From assembly GCF_032362555.1 (NCBI RefSeq), contig NC_083522.1, positions 1,280,001 to 1,344,000 of the forward strand: DNA of 64,000 bases. The letters are read 5' to 3'. Position 1 is the first letter of the stretch. The number at the start of each line of letters is the position of its first letter. Shown one piece after another: positions 53,901 through 63,803 of this stretch. This DNA comes from Amyelois transitella. Taxonomy: Eukaryota > Arthropoda > Insecta > Lepidoptera > Pyralidae. The position numbers were made by a program, and so were the translations under genes. The notes under the pieces are model-generated. The model was not told the DNA's origin and did no database searches. It worked only from the letters and a program-made list of their open reading frames with translations.

Positions 53901-55591
53901 GTAAGTTAGGTTGGATATTTCCATACCAGACACCTTTTTGCTGACGAGAATGTTGCCATTGTCTGTTCCAATTAGTCATTAACTGTGGTTTAGCTAGAAG
54001 TCTAAGGTCTCGAGAGTAATGAAATTTGTGGCAGTCAGAACCTGAAGTAGAAGCTTGTTTAGCCCACATATCTACTGTTTCATTACCCTTGATTCCTGAA
54101 TGGCTTGGAATCCAAGCAATAACTACATTAATACTGGAAGATTGACAATTATATAAGGCTTCTCTTATTTTCAGGGTAATTGGAAAGTTATCCTTTGCAT
54201 GGAAGGGTCGTTTCAAAATATCTTGGAGGCAGCTCAAAGAGTCTGATAGGATAAGTGATTTGTCCAAATTGTGAGATAAAACAAATTGAACAGCTTCAAA
54301 GAGAGCAATGGATTCTCCAGTAAATATAGAGGATTTAGAAAAATATTTAAAACTTAATAAAAGATTGAATTTAGGTATCCAAACTGCTGCACCAACATTA
54401 GAGTCCTGAGATAATTTGGAAGCATCCGTAAAAATGAGTGTCCAATCAGACCATTTCTCAGAAATGATCAGGTTGAATATCCTATCAGCACCAGGAAGAT
54501 TCTTGGAAAGTCCTATGTTTAGAAGAACATTAGGTTGGAAGATGAGAGGGAGGAAGTCAATATCAAAGATAGGATTTTTGGAGAATTGGGCAACTGGGTG
54601 GGGAAGGTTATCTATTTTATCGAAGCTTTTAACCAAAGGCGGGTGATCTTTGTTAACCCAATAAGAAGAAGTATGACAATAGTCTGATAGAGTTAAGTAT
54701 TTCTAATAAGGGGTGAGAAAATAATTGGATTGTTTTGTAAAGAAATCTATCAGCTAAAAATTGTCTCCTTAATACAAGAGGAGGGTCCAAACATTCAACC
54801 TGAAGGGCATTTGTCGGAGAAGATTTCATAGCACCGGTTATAATTCTGAGACATTTATGTTGAATTTTGTCTAATTTAGCCAAAGCTAATTTGTTGCATG
54901 GTTCTAGTAAGAAGGCACCGTAGTCAAAATGGCTACGTACAAGGGCATTATAAATTAATTTTTGACTATAGGGATGGGAGCCCCAGCGGACTCCAGAGAG
55001 AGACCTCATGACATTAACTCCCTTTTCAGCTTTTTGGACAACATGGTTTAAGTGAGTAACACCTGTTAGTTTGGAGTCTAAGGTAATTATATTTGAATCT
55101 CAATTCTATCATTAAACCTAACAGCTGAATGTGGCCTATCAGTCTTTTCAAGACTGTCTACCCTACAAGGGATAAAGACGTGATTATATGTATGTATGTA
55201 TGGTAGGTACACTACACAACTAGCGTGGGATTTGAACCTTTGGCTCCACAAGCACTGTTCACATATTTTGACACAAACATCAACACAGGCACACTAGCCG
55301 TGGTCAACAGTACCTACCTGTTACTTTGAATTATTCAGAGTGCTCATTTTATGTGAATAGTAGTGTGAATAAGTACCAAGTACTTTTAAGCTTGTATCAT
55401 AAGATGTTTTTTCAGGAGAGCAGTGACTGGATTAATTTAATACAATATGAACATACTTGCAAAATATATTTGCTGTCATCACTCCAAGATATATCCCTTA
55501 GAAGACCATCATAGCACCCATATGACTTCTTTAGATCCCAACTGTTGATATCATACAGTAATAATCGTGAACTAATTGATGAGAAATACAT
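50968..55591 (-). CDS. Nedd1: NEDD1/Grip71 gamma-tubulin recruitment protein
   Basis: Two exons: 55591-55457 (45 codons) and 52428-50968. The first donor is CAA|GTATGT and the acceptor TTTTTTCAG|GTT, phase 0, giving 531 aa. The N-terminal ~300 residues are a WD40 propeller: LLYDINSWDLKKSYGCYDGL, FHRDGHRNIAVGTKNGNVMI, VLLSSGYDKVMHVYDIRLQN and VLKGHEEEVRRVAF. A Ser/Asp-rich linker follows, then a C-terminal helical segment (about 440-531, FVKLTLADVADDNRNYFLHI to IDQLKIQ) that in NEDD1 binds gamma-tubulin ring complexes. NEDD1 (Grip71/Dgp71WD in fly) docks the ring complex on centrosomes and spindle microtubules. The short first exon was found by continuing the propeller upstream. Its 3-kb intron hosts a family D copy, a fold-back SINE-T and a LINE. 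Its length is somewhat shorter than vertebrate NEDD1 (~660). Confidence 0.9.
52590..52808 (-). repeat. family D repeat in NEDD1 intron
   Basis: On the plus strand it ends CCAATTTTGAAAATAAATCT then ATTCTATTA. Most complete copy of this end of the family. Confidence 0.65.
52809..53134. other. NEDD1 intron, nothing recognised
   Basis: AT-rich DNA. Confidence 0.35.
53135..53263. repeat. SINE-T fold-back chimera
   Basis: A minus head piece (ATCCATGGCAAAGAGATGGA to CCACACGGC) is fused directly to a plus body piece starting GGCGACTAAGGGATAGGC. The shared junction is GGC. Confidence 0.82.
53572..55087 (-). mobile_element. LINE with RNase H domain, 5'-truncated, one frameshift
   Basis: In element direction, the end of the reverse transcriptase comes first (55009-54653, with RSHFDYGAFLLEPCNKLALA and CLRIITGAMKSSPTNALQVE). 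It then shifts frame near 54680 and continues as an RNase H domain (54636-53572). That domain has LIFTDASKLSQDSNVGAAVW, TGESIALFEAVQF, LILSDSLSCLQDI and WIPSHSGIKGNETVDMWAKQ, which contain the D-E-D-(H)-D active-site residues. It ends in a CVCECGLDEGNLNHIIFNCP zinc knuckle. This order is typical of I/R1-group and RNase-H-bearing jockey-group LINEs. It lies in the NEDD1 intron in the same orientation as NEDD1. Apart from the single frameshift it is well preserved, so it is fairly young. Confidence 0.92.
55094..55202 (+). repeat. SINE-T 3' part
   Basis: Starts TTTGAATCTCAATTCTATC at the 5' break of the LINE and ends (TATG)3. Confidence 0.83.
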
Positions 55592-56011
55592 ATTGTGAAC
55601 TTAATCGCGTATCATTTATCGCTCTAGCTCTGCTCACAATTATTTTTTATGCCTTATATACAGTACCGGAGCTTAAATATTGTGAATAAAACACTGAAAA
55701 GATCAACAGAAAATTGCAACAACAATTTCGTTTTAATTCAAGACGGAATTTAAACTTTTTTTGACACTCAACTGACTGATTGACACTAAGTTGCGAGTAG
55801 TGTAGTGAAAAACGATGTCACAAACATAGTTCAGTTATGAACGACAGTTTAACGTTATGCTTATTAATCATACCAATAATTATAAATGCAAAAGTGACTC
55901 CGTTTTTTTTGTCACCTCTTCACTTCACACACACTGAAATGAGAAAGACATTGAGTAGTTTTTATCGCGAAGAATACTATCGTTTCCGTGGGAACCCTAT
56001 ATTGTTTTGTA
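55592..56011. other. NEDD1 upstream region, no gene
   Basis: Holds the presumed NEDD1 promoter (minus). No core motif recognised. Confidence 0.3.
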
Positions 56012-56179
56012 CATACATACATAAAATCACGCCTCTTTCCCGGAGGGGTAGGCAGAGACTACCTCTTCCCACTTGCCACGATCTTTGCTTATTTCCTTCG
56101 CTTCATCCACATTCATAACTCTCTTCATGCAAGCTCGGCGGTTTCGGGTACTTTTGACCTGACCTTTTACCAGGACGTC
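56012..56179 (-). mobile_element. RTE-type LINE 3' end, target duplication
   Basis: ATAAAATCACGCCTCTTTCC to TTTTACCAGGACGTC. ATTGTTTTGTA lies at 56001-56011 and 56180-56190. Confidence 0.92.
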
Positions 56180-56477
56180 ATTGTTTTGTAGGCGGTGCTA
56201 AACTCGCACGGGCGAAGCTACCTACATTTTATCCATATTTATTTATTGAAAATTTTATTGTAACCATTGGGTTTGGCAGAGAACTTCATATGGGGTCAAA
56301 CAAAGTATTACGTATTTGGTGTAGGTACGAAATAAAAAGCTTATAATAAACATAACATACATAAAACCTTACAATATACATAAATAAATAGGTGCCGCGA
56401 TTGTCGCAACGAGTGAAAAGGCATAAAGGTATTAAGTACCCTCGCGACTCGAAAGAAACCTGTATACCTGCGATTTA
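56180..56477. other. no gene seen
   Basis: A short Helitron-like scrap (CACGGGCGAAGCTACCTAC) lies near 56208. Confidence 0.35.
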
Positions 56478-56650
56478 AAATAAAAAGATAGATTGGGTAT
56501 ACCCGGTGGACTCGGAAAGAGAATTCCAGAGCCTAACAGCGATAGAATTGGAGTCAAAACCTGTACGGTGAAAAGTGGTAGCAAATTGGTTAACATTTTT
56601 GAAGAACGTAGGATTTTTTCGTAAGTACACCTTAATAGTTGGTAGTCTTT
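56478..56650 (-). mobile_element. LINE C-terminal scrap (CR1/jockey-like)
   Basis: The minus frame reads NPTFFKNVNQFATTFHRTGF, then DSNSIAVRLWNSLSESTGY and a stop. The R-LWNSLP-type motif closes the reverse transcriptase ORF of CR1, L2 and jockey-like elements. Confidence 0.65.
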
Positions 56651-56983
56651 TGTAAGATAGTCTATATTATACTACAGGATGTCTTTTAAATCGTGTCGCA
56701 CATTGAACATTGAAAATAATGAAAAGTTTTCAATGAACTTCTCTAGGTAGTTAATAAACTTAATACTATCTGAATATGAGTCCATTGTTTTTCCTTATTT
56801 TTGATAAAGCGTAAACACTCTTTTAAAGGCGTAACCAACGATTACACCGAATGTACCAATAACATACGTCAACGAGAAAGTATTAAGTAACGAATAAGTT
56901 AACAAATAAATAAAATATCACGTCTTTACATTTTATTCAAAAGTCACAAAAAAATAAAAAAGTTAGGCTATTATTATTACAGA

Positions 56984-57011
56984 TACCGTCATAGCGCCTT
57001 ACTTGAGACAG
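56984..57011 (+). repeat. left terminal inverted repeat of pogo-like element (with TA)
   Basis: TACCGTCA, then two mismatched bases, then GCGCCTTACTTGAGACAG. Partner at 61027-61054. Confidence 0.92.
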
Positions 57012-57747
57012 TTTTGGAATTCAGGTGTTTATAAACTTTTACTGTGTCAACGAATAGTGACAGTATTCACATCTATAATATAGTCTGTACCTTTTTTATC
57101 CAAAAAATGCTTCCCCAAGCCCATAGGTACATCACAGATTTTTTATTTTTTTTATTTTTGCTGTCTCATGTTACCATCATGAAGTGCCATAATTGATACA
57201 CCACACAAAACATATGAAAGTATCATGAATAGAATTTAAATGAATACTTGAGACAGTAAAAAAATTCAAAAACTACATGACCAACTGAAAATTTTTTTTT
57301 TGGGCAGCTGCACTAAATTTTAAGTACCAAAAATGAAACAAGTTCCGTATAGCTCAATTTTTATTAATATTCATTACAATCAGTTTAAATCAACGTTGTT
57401 CGCTTATTTGGCAATGCAGTGAAAACAAATAGAAATACTTTTCTAAAGTAAAATAAGGAGAAAATAATGAAACAAGAATTTAATCTTACATAACTCAAAA
57501 ACTTATAACAATCATACTCCAATATTTTCATATATAGTGGGTACTATAGTAACTAAAAAAATAATACACGTTTTTGGTAGCTTTATAAGCTAATCATTAC
57601 AATAATTAAACATTACAAAAATAATCAGATAAATCAGTTTCTAAAATGAGACGTTTCAAGTTGACTGCATGTATCAAATTGACAACACTTAAGTGAGTAC
57701 TTGAACTTACAACTAATAAACAATATTCTTCAGTCTTAAAATTTCAA

Positions 57748-60114
57748 TCAGTCTTCATTAATAATAAGATTTGGCTTTATATTACTTACATTTACATTGA
57801 AACTGTAACGACCTCTTTTCAACAATACTGGCTTAACAACTGATATAATTTTTTGAGAGTCAACAGTCATAATATCATCAACAGGGGGAAATACATAAAT
57901 TCCTTTATTTGTGCTTTTTCTCAAAAACTTACAGGAATACTCATTCTCATTTAATATTTCAGTTATCTGAGCAAAGAACTCTTTTACCATTGGTTTATTT
58001 TTAAAGCCATCATATATTAAGTGAATTTTTACAAAGTCATACATTTTTACAGATACTTCAGAAGTAGGTTCGGTTTCTATATGTTCATTCTTGGTTTCAC
58101 TTAAAATTTGTTTCAGTTTCATTTTAGCAGATTTGGAGGATGATGGTTGCTGTGTTGATTTAAATACTTTTGGCTGCGAAGTTATATCGTTTTGATCTTT
58201 AGGTTTGCGTTTTATATCAATAGATTTAGAGGTAGATGGTTGCTGTTCTGGTTCATATACTTTTGGTAGCGTAATAATGTCGTCTTGATTAGTGGAAGAT
58301 AATGGTTCCTGTGGTGATGCAAATACTTCTGGCTGAGTAATTACATTATTTTGATCTTTTGTGGAAGAAGACAGTTTCTGTACTGATTTAGATATTTTTG
58401 ATTGCGAAATTATGTCCTCTTCACCTTTTGATTTTTCTCGTGATTTAGAGACTCTTGGCTGGAAAAATATATTTTCTTGATCTTCAGAATCTAAATATAC
58501 ATGTTTTCTTTGTTGTTTTAATTTAATGTTAGGAATGATATTTGATTGGGTTGTGGTTTTTTCTATCAAATTATCGAAATCTTGTAATTCAGATATATTA
58601 TCACTATCAGATGTATCATGTACAGAATAATTGCTAGAAACTGTAGTATCCGTGTCTTCTTCACGTGCTGTTTTCGGTTGCGTAAATAATGGATCTGAAT
58701 CTATGTTTACTTCTAAATAATCTTCTTCTGCATCACAAATTCCCACGTCTACTTCTTCAATATTTTGAGTATTTGAAGGATTTGTAATATCGGAGACTGT
58801 AAGGCTTTGACCTGCCGAAGCTTGCAATTTTTTCTTTCTCACTTTAAGAGGAGCTGATGTATTAAGACGACTTTCTTTTAAAAAACTTTCGAATGCACTC
58901 GCCCATTCTTTAGATGTGCTGTTATTTTCTGGAGTTTCAACGGGAAGCTTGGCCAGAACTGTTTGTTTGTTGAGAGGGCAAATCCCAGCTGCACGAAACC
59001 CTGACTTTAAATTCTCTGAAGATGTCAACAGTTGATCTAACGATCGTTTTAAAAGTCGCGGAAACTGATCTTTGGGAATGCAGCCCCTGGTTTTCTGCTT
59101 CCATTCTAATAAGGTTTTTCGCCATATTGCTTTAAGTGGACGGAAGTAAGCGACATCAAGCGGTTGGGTTAAGTGTGAACTATTTGCAGGGAGAAATATG
59201 AAACGAATATCTGATTCCGCACATTTTTGTATAACCTTTACAGACAGATGACTTGCCAGGTTATCTCCTAGTATTGCTTTCGGACCTTCACCTACCGAAC
59301 TGAAATAAGGTACAACCACTTTGAAAAACCAGTCTTCAAACGTTGTACTGTCAAACCAACCGCTTCTTGTTCGATTGTAGAATGTATTAGCTGGCCCTCC
59401 TCTCAACCAAGAATCGTAAAGGTGCTCAGCCTTATATACGACATATATTGGTAATAAAGCTCCTGATGCTGATCCTGCAAACATAACCGATGTGCTCGAT
59501 TTCGAAGCGTCAATGATATTTTTTGGACTTTTGAAACCTCTTCTTACTAATACTTTTGTTTTTCCAGGGTCGTCGGTAAAGTTAGTTTCATCAAAATTCA
59601 CAATTGCTTCTGGTTTTACTCCCTCCAAGCTAATCATTAGATTATCAAAATAATCAGATATCATTTCAGGATTAACAGCAGCTCTTGCTCTTTTAATGTT
59701 TTCACAAAACTTGTACGAAATTTCATGTTTGTTTCGGTCTAAAAATCCTTTCAACCAAAATCTTCCTGGCAAATTGTTCTTAAATCTAGGTTCTGTCTTT
59801 CCCTTCGTGTCAAGGTATTGCTTCACAATAAGCGTCAAGTCAAAGGCTGTTATAGGAAATCCCCATTTCCCGCAAAGAATTAAGGCTTCTACAATTATAT
59901 TTTCATCTTCATTTGAAAAAACTGTGGGTCTTCCAACTTTATTCATATGCTTACAACGCACTTTTCTCTGTACAGTGGCTGGTGGAACATTATATTTTTC
60001 TGCAGCTTTTCTAATCGACATACCTTTTCGCACTGAAGCCACTGCATTTTCAACCGCTTCATTGGAGTAGTTACGGTATGGCCGTGACCCAATTTTCTTT
60101 CGATACCTTCCCAT
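57748..60114 (-). CDS. pogo/Tigger-like transposase, 788 aa, intact
   Basis: Cuts and pastes the surrounding element. The N-terminus has a Pipsqueak-type helix-turn-helix (about residues 13-55: GMSIRKAAEKYNVPPATVQR) followed by a CENP-B-like second DNA-binding region (60-140, with GRPTVFS and GRFWLKGFLDRN). The DDE_1 catalytic core follows. The three acids are visible as NFDETNF (Asp175), LGDNLASHLS (Asp284) and QPLDVAYF (Asp320). The core ends near residue 400. Beyond it lies an unusually long tail (about 390 aa): acidic, then Ser/Gln-rich with about five imperfect 30-residue repeats of the form QPKVFKSTQQPSSSKS. A compact C-terminal region with MYDFVKIHLIYDGFKNKP and GIYVFPPVDDIMTVDS, which I do not recognise, closes the protein. 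The first Met (MGRYRKK) gives a basic N-terminus typical of the family. No internal stop or frameshift. Confidence 0.93.
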   Translation of the reverse strand: MGRYRKKIGSRPYRNYSNEAVENAVASVRKGMSIRKAAEKYNVPPATVQRKVRCKHMNKVGRPTVFSNEDENIIVEALILCGKWGFPITAFDLTLIVKQYLDTKGKTEPRFKNNLPGRFWLKGFLDRNKHEISYKFCENIKRARAAVNPEMISDYFDNLMISLEGVKPEAIVNFDETNFTDDPGKTKVLVRRGFKSPKNIIDASKSSTSVMFAGSASGALLPIYVVYKAEHLYDSWLRGGPANTFYNRTRSGWFDSTTFEDWFFKVVVPYFSSVGEGPKAILGDNLASHLSVKVIQKCAESDIRFIFLPANSSHLTQPLDVAYFRPLKAIWRKTLLEWKQKTRGCIPKDQFPRLLKRSLDQLLTSSENLKSGFRAAGICPLNKQTVLAKLPVETPENNSTSKEWASAFESFLKESRLNTSAPLKVRKKKLQASAGQSLTVSDITNPSNTQNIEEVDVGICDAEEDYLEVNIDSDPLFTQPKTAREEDTDTTVSSNYSVHDTSDSDNISELQDFDNLIEKTTTQSNIIPNIKLKQQRKHVYLDSEDQENIFFQPRVSKSREKSKGEEDIISQSKISKSVQKLSSSTKDQNNVITQPEVFASPQEPLSSTNQDDIITLPKVYEPEQQPSTSKSIDIKRKPKDQNDITSQPKVFKSTQQPSSSKSAKMKLKQILSETKNEHIETEPTSEVSVKMYDFVKIHLIYDGFKNKPMVKEFFAQITEILNENEYSCKFLRKSTNKGIYVFPPVDDIMTVDSQKIISVVKPVLLKRGRYSFNVNVSNIKPNLIINED

Positions 60115-60253
60115 GTTCTGTCAAAAAATCGAAATGAAGATTTAGGTAAGCCCAAGATAATTGTCTTTCTTGGCAAATTTTCTTGTCAATTATTTTACCC
60201 TTCCATTGAAATCTTCAAAACCATAGTAGACATGAAAATTCATTACATACACC

Positions 60254-60298
60254 ACAGATATAAAAACATTACATTAAATGTAATGTTATTATATCTGT
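60254..60298. repeat. 45-bp palindrome upstream of the transposase
   Basis: ACAGATATAAAAACATTACA... faces its complement with one mismatch and a 1-nt centre. It lies 140 bp upstream of the transposase start and may be a regulatory or binding site of the element. Confidence 0.85.
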
Positions 60299-60564
60299 GA
60301 CATACATCAAAAGATAATTTTTATAGGATTGATTAATAAGAATAGAACATTTTACACCATTGTTATTTTTATGAAAAGATTATCCATTAATCGCAAAAAA
60401 AATCCTTTTCGTTCACATTCATATTATATTTAAAATACTTGACAACAAGTTTACATGAATCTATGGTTTCTATGATTTCATTGAAATATTAAATTTTTGA
60501 CAGAAAAAAATGGCCGCAAAACGAGCTTTTAATTAAAAAGAAAGTTTTAACAATTATTAAGCCA

Positions 60565-60649
60565 TTTTGAGACATAGTAAATAACTTGAGACAGTTGGTA
60601 ACTTGAAACAGTAGGTAACATGAGACAGTAGATAACATGAAACAAATGT
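60565..60649 (+). repeat. subterminal 17-bp direct repeats of the pogo-like element
   Basis: Four clear units start at 60582, 60599, 60616 and 60633 (TAACTTGAGACAGTTGG, TAACTTGAAACAGTAGG, TAACATGAGACAGTAGA, TAACATGAAACAAATG), with a decayed fifth at 60565. The unit repeats the inner part of the terminal repeat (TTACTTGAGACAG). The same word recurs near the left end at 57248 (plus) and, inverted, at 57162. They are probable transposase-binding sites. Confidence 0.85.
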
Positions 60650-61026
60650 ATCAAATTACAACCACTTCGAAATATTTTCATTTGGAGTGGCACACAAGCC
60701 GTCGTTTTAACTTAAAATTCACGAAACCTTTGATAGTTTGTAGCTAAATAGTAAGGTTAGGTTATGCAAAGACCAGATTTTGACAAAGATCAACACAGAT
60801 CGAGTAACATGTGAAGTTTTATGAACCACAGAACTTAACAATTTATTGTGAAAACTTTCAACTCTAATTATTCATAAAATAGGCTTGAAAAGACTTACTT
60901 TAGTTATTATTTATCTTGCACACACTTTTCTCCTGTCGCCATGACACTTGCCAGCAGTAATGTTACCATGTGTAAAAAAATATGGGTGCGTTCGAAAAAA
61001 CCAGTTATTTGTATCAAGTTAACCTG

Positions 61027-61054
61027 CAGTATCAAGTAAGGCACATTGACGGTA
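61027..61054 (-). repeat. right terminal inverted repeat of pogo-like element (with TA)
   Basis: Reverse complement reads TACCGTCA, AATGT, then GCCTTACTTGATACTG. A second internal TTAACTTGATAC follows it inward. Confidence 0.92.
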
Positions 61055-61092
61055 GCATTTTATTCACTTCAACTTAATTGCACCTAAAATAA

Positions 61093-61697
61093 TGTACAGC
61101 AGGTGGACTTAAAGCCATAAGGCGTTCTCTATCAGTAAGTCAGTGTCGCCAATATAATATAACCATACAAAAACCTAAAAAAAGGAGTTTCACCCAAAAA
61201 ATTAGCTAAAAATTTTGTAACCTAATAATATTGATGATTCTGATATTGATGGTTATTGTTATACTCGTAAGCAGACTAGTTTATGTACGAATCGTAACCA
61301 CCATAAGCAGTTAATAAACAAAATGCGAGTAACGATTTTCATATCCGTTACTGTATCTAAGTTTATTACATTTGGAAACATCACCACGTACGTGTACTTG
61401 TTTACAATTTCTTTGGTTACGTTACGTCGTTACGTCAGGGAGTAGACACTTCATTCATTTCATTCGGTCACCTACAGCCTGAGGTTGAGTCTCTTACAGG
61501 TCACAGCCGCACTCACTTCAATTATTTTGTTCTTGACGATCTACATAGGAGCGGCGTTTTAATTTAAAGGTATATGCCTGATCCGCGTGCTAAAAATAAG
61601 ACTCACTAGTCATAACTTAGGACAGTAGTACGTTGTCTGTTTATGAGTCGTGACGTCTTTCTATTGTGTACCTGCGTGTTCAACAAATAAAAACAAA
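61093..61697. other. THAP gene upstream region
   Basis: A GGTGGACTTAAAGCCATAAGG repeat scrap lies at 61098-61140. The remainder presumably includes the THAP gene promoter. No gene seen. Confidence 0.35.
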
Positions 61698-63101
61698 ATG
61701 ACTCGGTGTTCTATTCTTGAGTGCAGAAATAATAGCCGAACTAGCAACTTAATACGATCAGGGGTTTCATATCATCGGTAAGTCTCACCTTTTTAAATGT
61801 GTTCAAATCAGTAAAAAATACAAATAGGTAGTAATATTTTTTATTTACTTTGGGTAGGTAAGTGTACCTAGTTGTAGAATAGATGACACACGGTGACGGC
61901 AACCAACCGCCAGCTTGACGGATCACCGTCCGTCCGCCATTTTGCATTTTACTTCTACTAGGGCTGTAAAATATTTCAAATTGAATCGATATTAGCATAG
62001 ATTATTTCCACCAGTCAACTTGAGTGACAACCACAGACATATAAAGAATGTTTTTAAATCTGTGGGCGAAAACATATTTTTTAATGTAGGTATAATACTC
62101 ACTTTCGATGCGTTAGTCTGATTTTGATGAAATTTAAAGGTTTCTGTCAATGGAATTTTTAAGTTTGTGGGGCTACAAAATAGGTCAAGTAGGTTTCGAG
62201 ATATTCATAATTTTGTATTTAAAATGTGCGCGAAGTCTAATTGTGGAATAAATGTTATTTTTAGTTTCCCTAAAGATTCTGATTTACGAGATAAGTGGAT
62301 AGCTGCTACCGGTAGGATCAATTGGACACCTACGAAAACAAGTTGCATTTGTTCGGAACATTTTGCAGAAAAAGAGATTCTCTTAACAGACAAGGGATAT
62401 AGGTATCTGAATCCTGATGTTGTTCCTACGAAAAAAATTATGATTTATCAAGTAAGTATTCGCCCACATTTTGAAGAAATTTTGTAAGTATTGTAATAGA
62501 ATTTGGATTAATATAATAAGACTAAAAGAGGCTGTTTCTGATAAATGTAATGTCACAAGTCACAACTGATGTTTTGGACACCATAACGTTTGCAACTTAA
62601 TTCAAAATTTGTTCAAAAGTTATACGTATTACGCAAATTGCACATAACTACGTACAATGTGGCATTTCTGTTATCTTCTATTATTCTGATTTCTATGGTC
62701 TTGAGACTATCTTCTTCTCTCTCTCTTACTCAAAAGACTCAACATATTTCAAATTCGTTTCATTTTAGAATGAATCCTCAGAAGAAGAAAATTCTTCCAA
62801 CACAGATTTAGATGAGGATGGGTCAAATTCAGAAACACCAAAAAGGAAAGCTTACGTTAAAACAGATCCACTAAACATTGACCCTGTTACTAATAAAAGT
62901 AGTTCAATGGACTCCTCCGTGCTCGCTGGTATGTTACGTAGAACAAGAATACTTATAATAAAAAAGGATTTACAAATCAAACGCTTGCAAGCTCAAAATC
63001 GTAGGATGCGACAAAAGCTTGAAAATATGGAAAAGTACCTAAAACCTAAAAAGGTTAGTATTTCGAACGTTAAACTGACGTCTAAAATCTGTCTTAAATA
63101 G
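61698..63101 (+). CDS. THAP-domain zinc finger protein
   Basis: Three exons: 61698-61777, 62265-62451, 62769-63101. GT-AG junctions, phases agree, about 199 aa. Exon 1 gives MTRCSILECRNNSRTSN with the first two zinc ligands (Cys4, Cys9) and SYHR. Exon 2 continues FPKDSDLRDKWIAATGRINW and CICSEHFAEKEI with the second ligand pair (Cys56, His59), then LNPDVVPTKK. This is a complete C2CH THAP DNA-binding domain with the conserved FP, W and P. Exon 3 is acidic, then a basic coiled coil (RTRILIIKKDLQIKRLQAQN and beyond), the common dimerisation helix of small THAP proteins. The 3' end is taken at the TAG at 63101. A possible donor AAG|GTTAGT at 63053 would allow further exons. AATAAA occurs near 63212. 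THAP proteins act in the nucleus; its targets cannot be told from the sequence. Confidence 0.85.
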
Positions 63102-63578
63102 TGTAGCTGACTGTTATACATACCTTCACGTTAGTACGGTGGACTCGTCAGATAGCTGTGATGGTGGTATCTTCTTCACCGTGTATTAGTCGCAGCCCGG
63201 AGATAGATTATCAATAAACCCTCAATCTTTGTACAATAATCGATTTGAAAAATATAAGAAATCAAATCGATGAGCAGAACAACACTCAAAGCCATGACTG
63301 ACATTGACGTTAGTGAGGTCTTTGAATTTGATCTGATTTTGAAAGAAAGTGACGTGTCTACTAAATTTCTACCTGTCTGTATAAATAAAGAGATTTTGTT
63401 TGATTAAGAAAAGACCGGTGTAAAAAAGGTTTGTTGTTGACGATGTACCTACGCTTAAACTTGTACCAAATGAATGGAATTTATTCTAACTAAATACTTT
63501 TTCACAAAGTTATGTTGCGTTTATCCACTTGTCAATATACTTACGAACATCAAATTGTCTTCTAGATCAAGCATAAAA
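63102..63578. promoter_or_regulatory. THAP 3' UTR and OST4 5' leader
   Basis: Polyadenylation-like AATAAA near 63212 and 63386. A splice-acceptor-like ATTGTCTTCTAG at 63553-63564 lies just before the OST4 start codon, so OST4 probably has a spliced 5' UTR. Confidence 0.45.
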
Positions 63579-63683
63579 ATGATCACGGACATCCAGTTGG
63601 CCGTATTCTCCAACATTCTGGGCGTGTCGATATTTCTGCTAGTGATTCTCTACCATTACATAAACGCAAATAGCACAAAATGA
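63579..63683 (+). CDS. Ost4: Oligosaccharyltransferase subunit OST4
   Basis: 34-residue micro-protein, single membrane helix. It starts [20 protein letters not shown] and continues [14 protein letters not shown], virtually the universal OST4 sequence. OST4 is a small ER-membrane subunit of the oligosaccharyltransferase complex that holds the catalytic STT3 subunit and others together for N-glycosylation of nascent proteins. The start is set by homology: a longer in-frame reading from 63474 would add residues no OST4 has and is cut by a likely splice acceptor at 63564. Directly after the stop, AG|GTAAGA looks like a donor in the 3' UTR. Confidence 0.95.
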   Translation: MITDIQLAVFSNILGVSIFLLVILYHYINANSTK

Positions 63684-63803
63684 AGGTAAGAATGGTACCT
63701 AATAACCTAACAAACTTATGCCGGACAAAACGAGTGTTGTGATGTAAAAACAATAATTTCTTTAAAAACAGGTCCATATCATAATCTTCCTTATTGCTTT
63801 GCC

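Larger units (their letters stand above)
56986..61052 (-). mobile_element. complete pogo/Tigger-like DNA transposon
   Basis: Left end CCGTCATAGCGCCTTACTTG and right end (reverse complement) CCGTCAATGTGCCTTACTTG are imperfect inverted repeats. Counting the flanking TA (56984-56985 and 61053-61054), 23 of 28 bases match. A TA duplication is the rule for Tc1/mariner/pogo. The 4.07-kb element contains one intact transposase frame in minus orientation, subterminal 17-bp repeats and a palindrome upstream of the start codon. Because ends, target duplication and frame are all preserved, it is likely a recent insertion and may be autonomous. It lies between NEDD1 and the THAP gene and interrupts neither. 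Confidence 0.93.

Noticed and set aside
59696..60070. 124-codon plus-strand frame within the transposon
   Set aside because: Antisense shadow of the transposase coding sequence.
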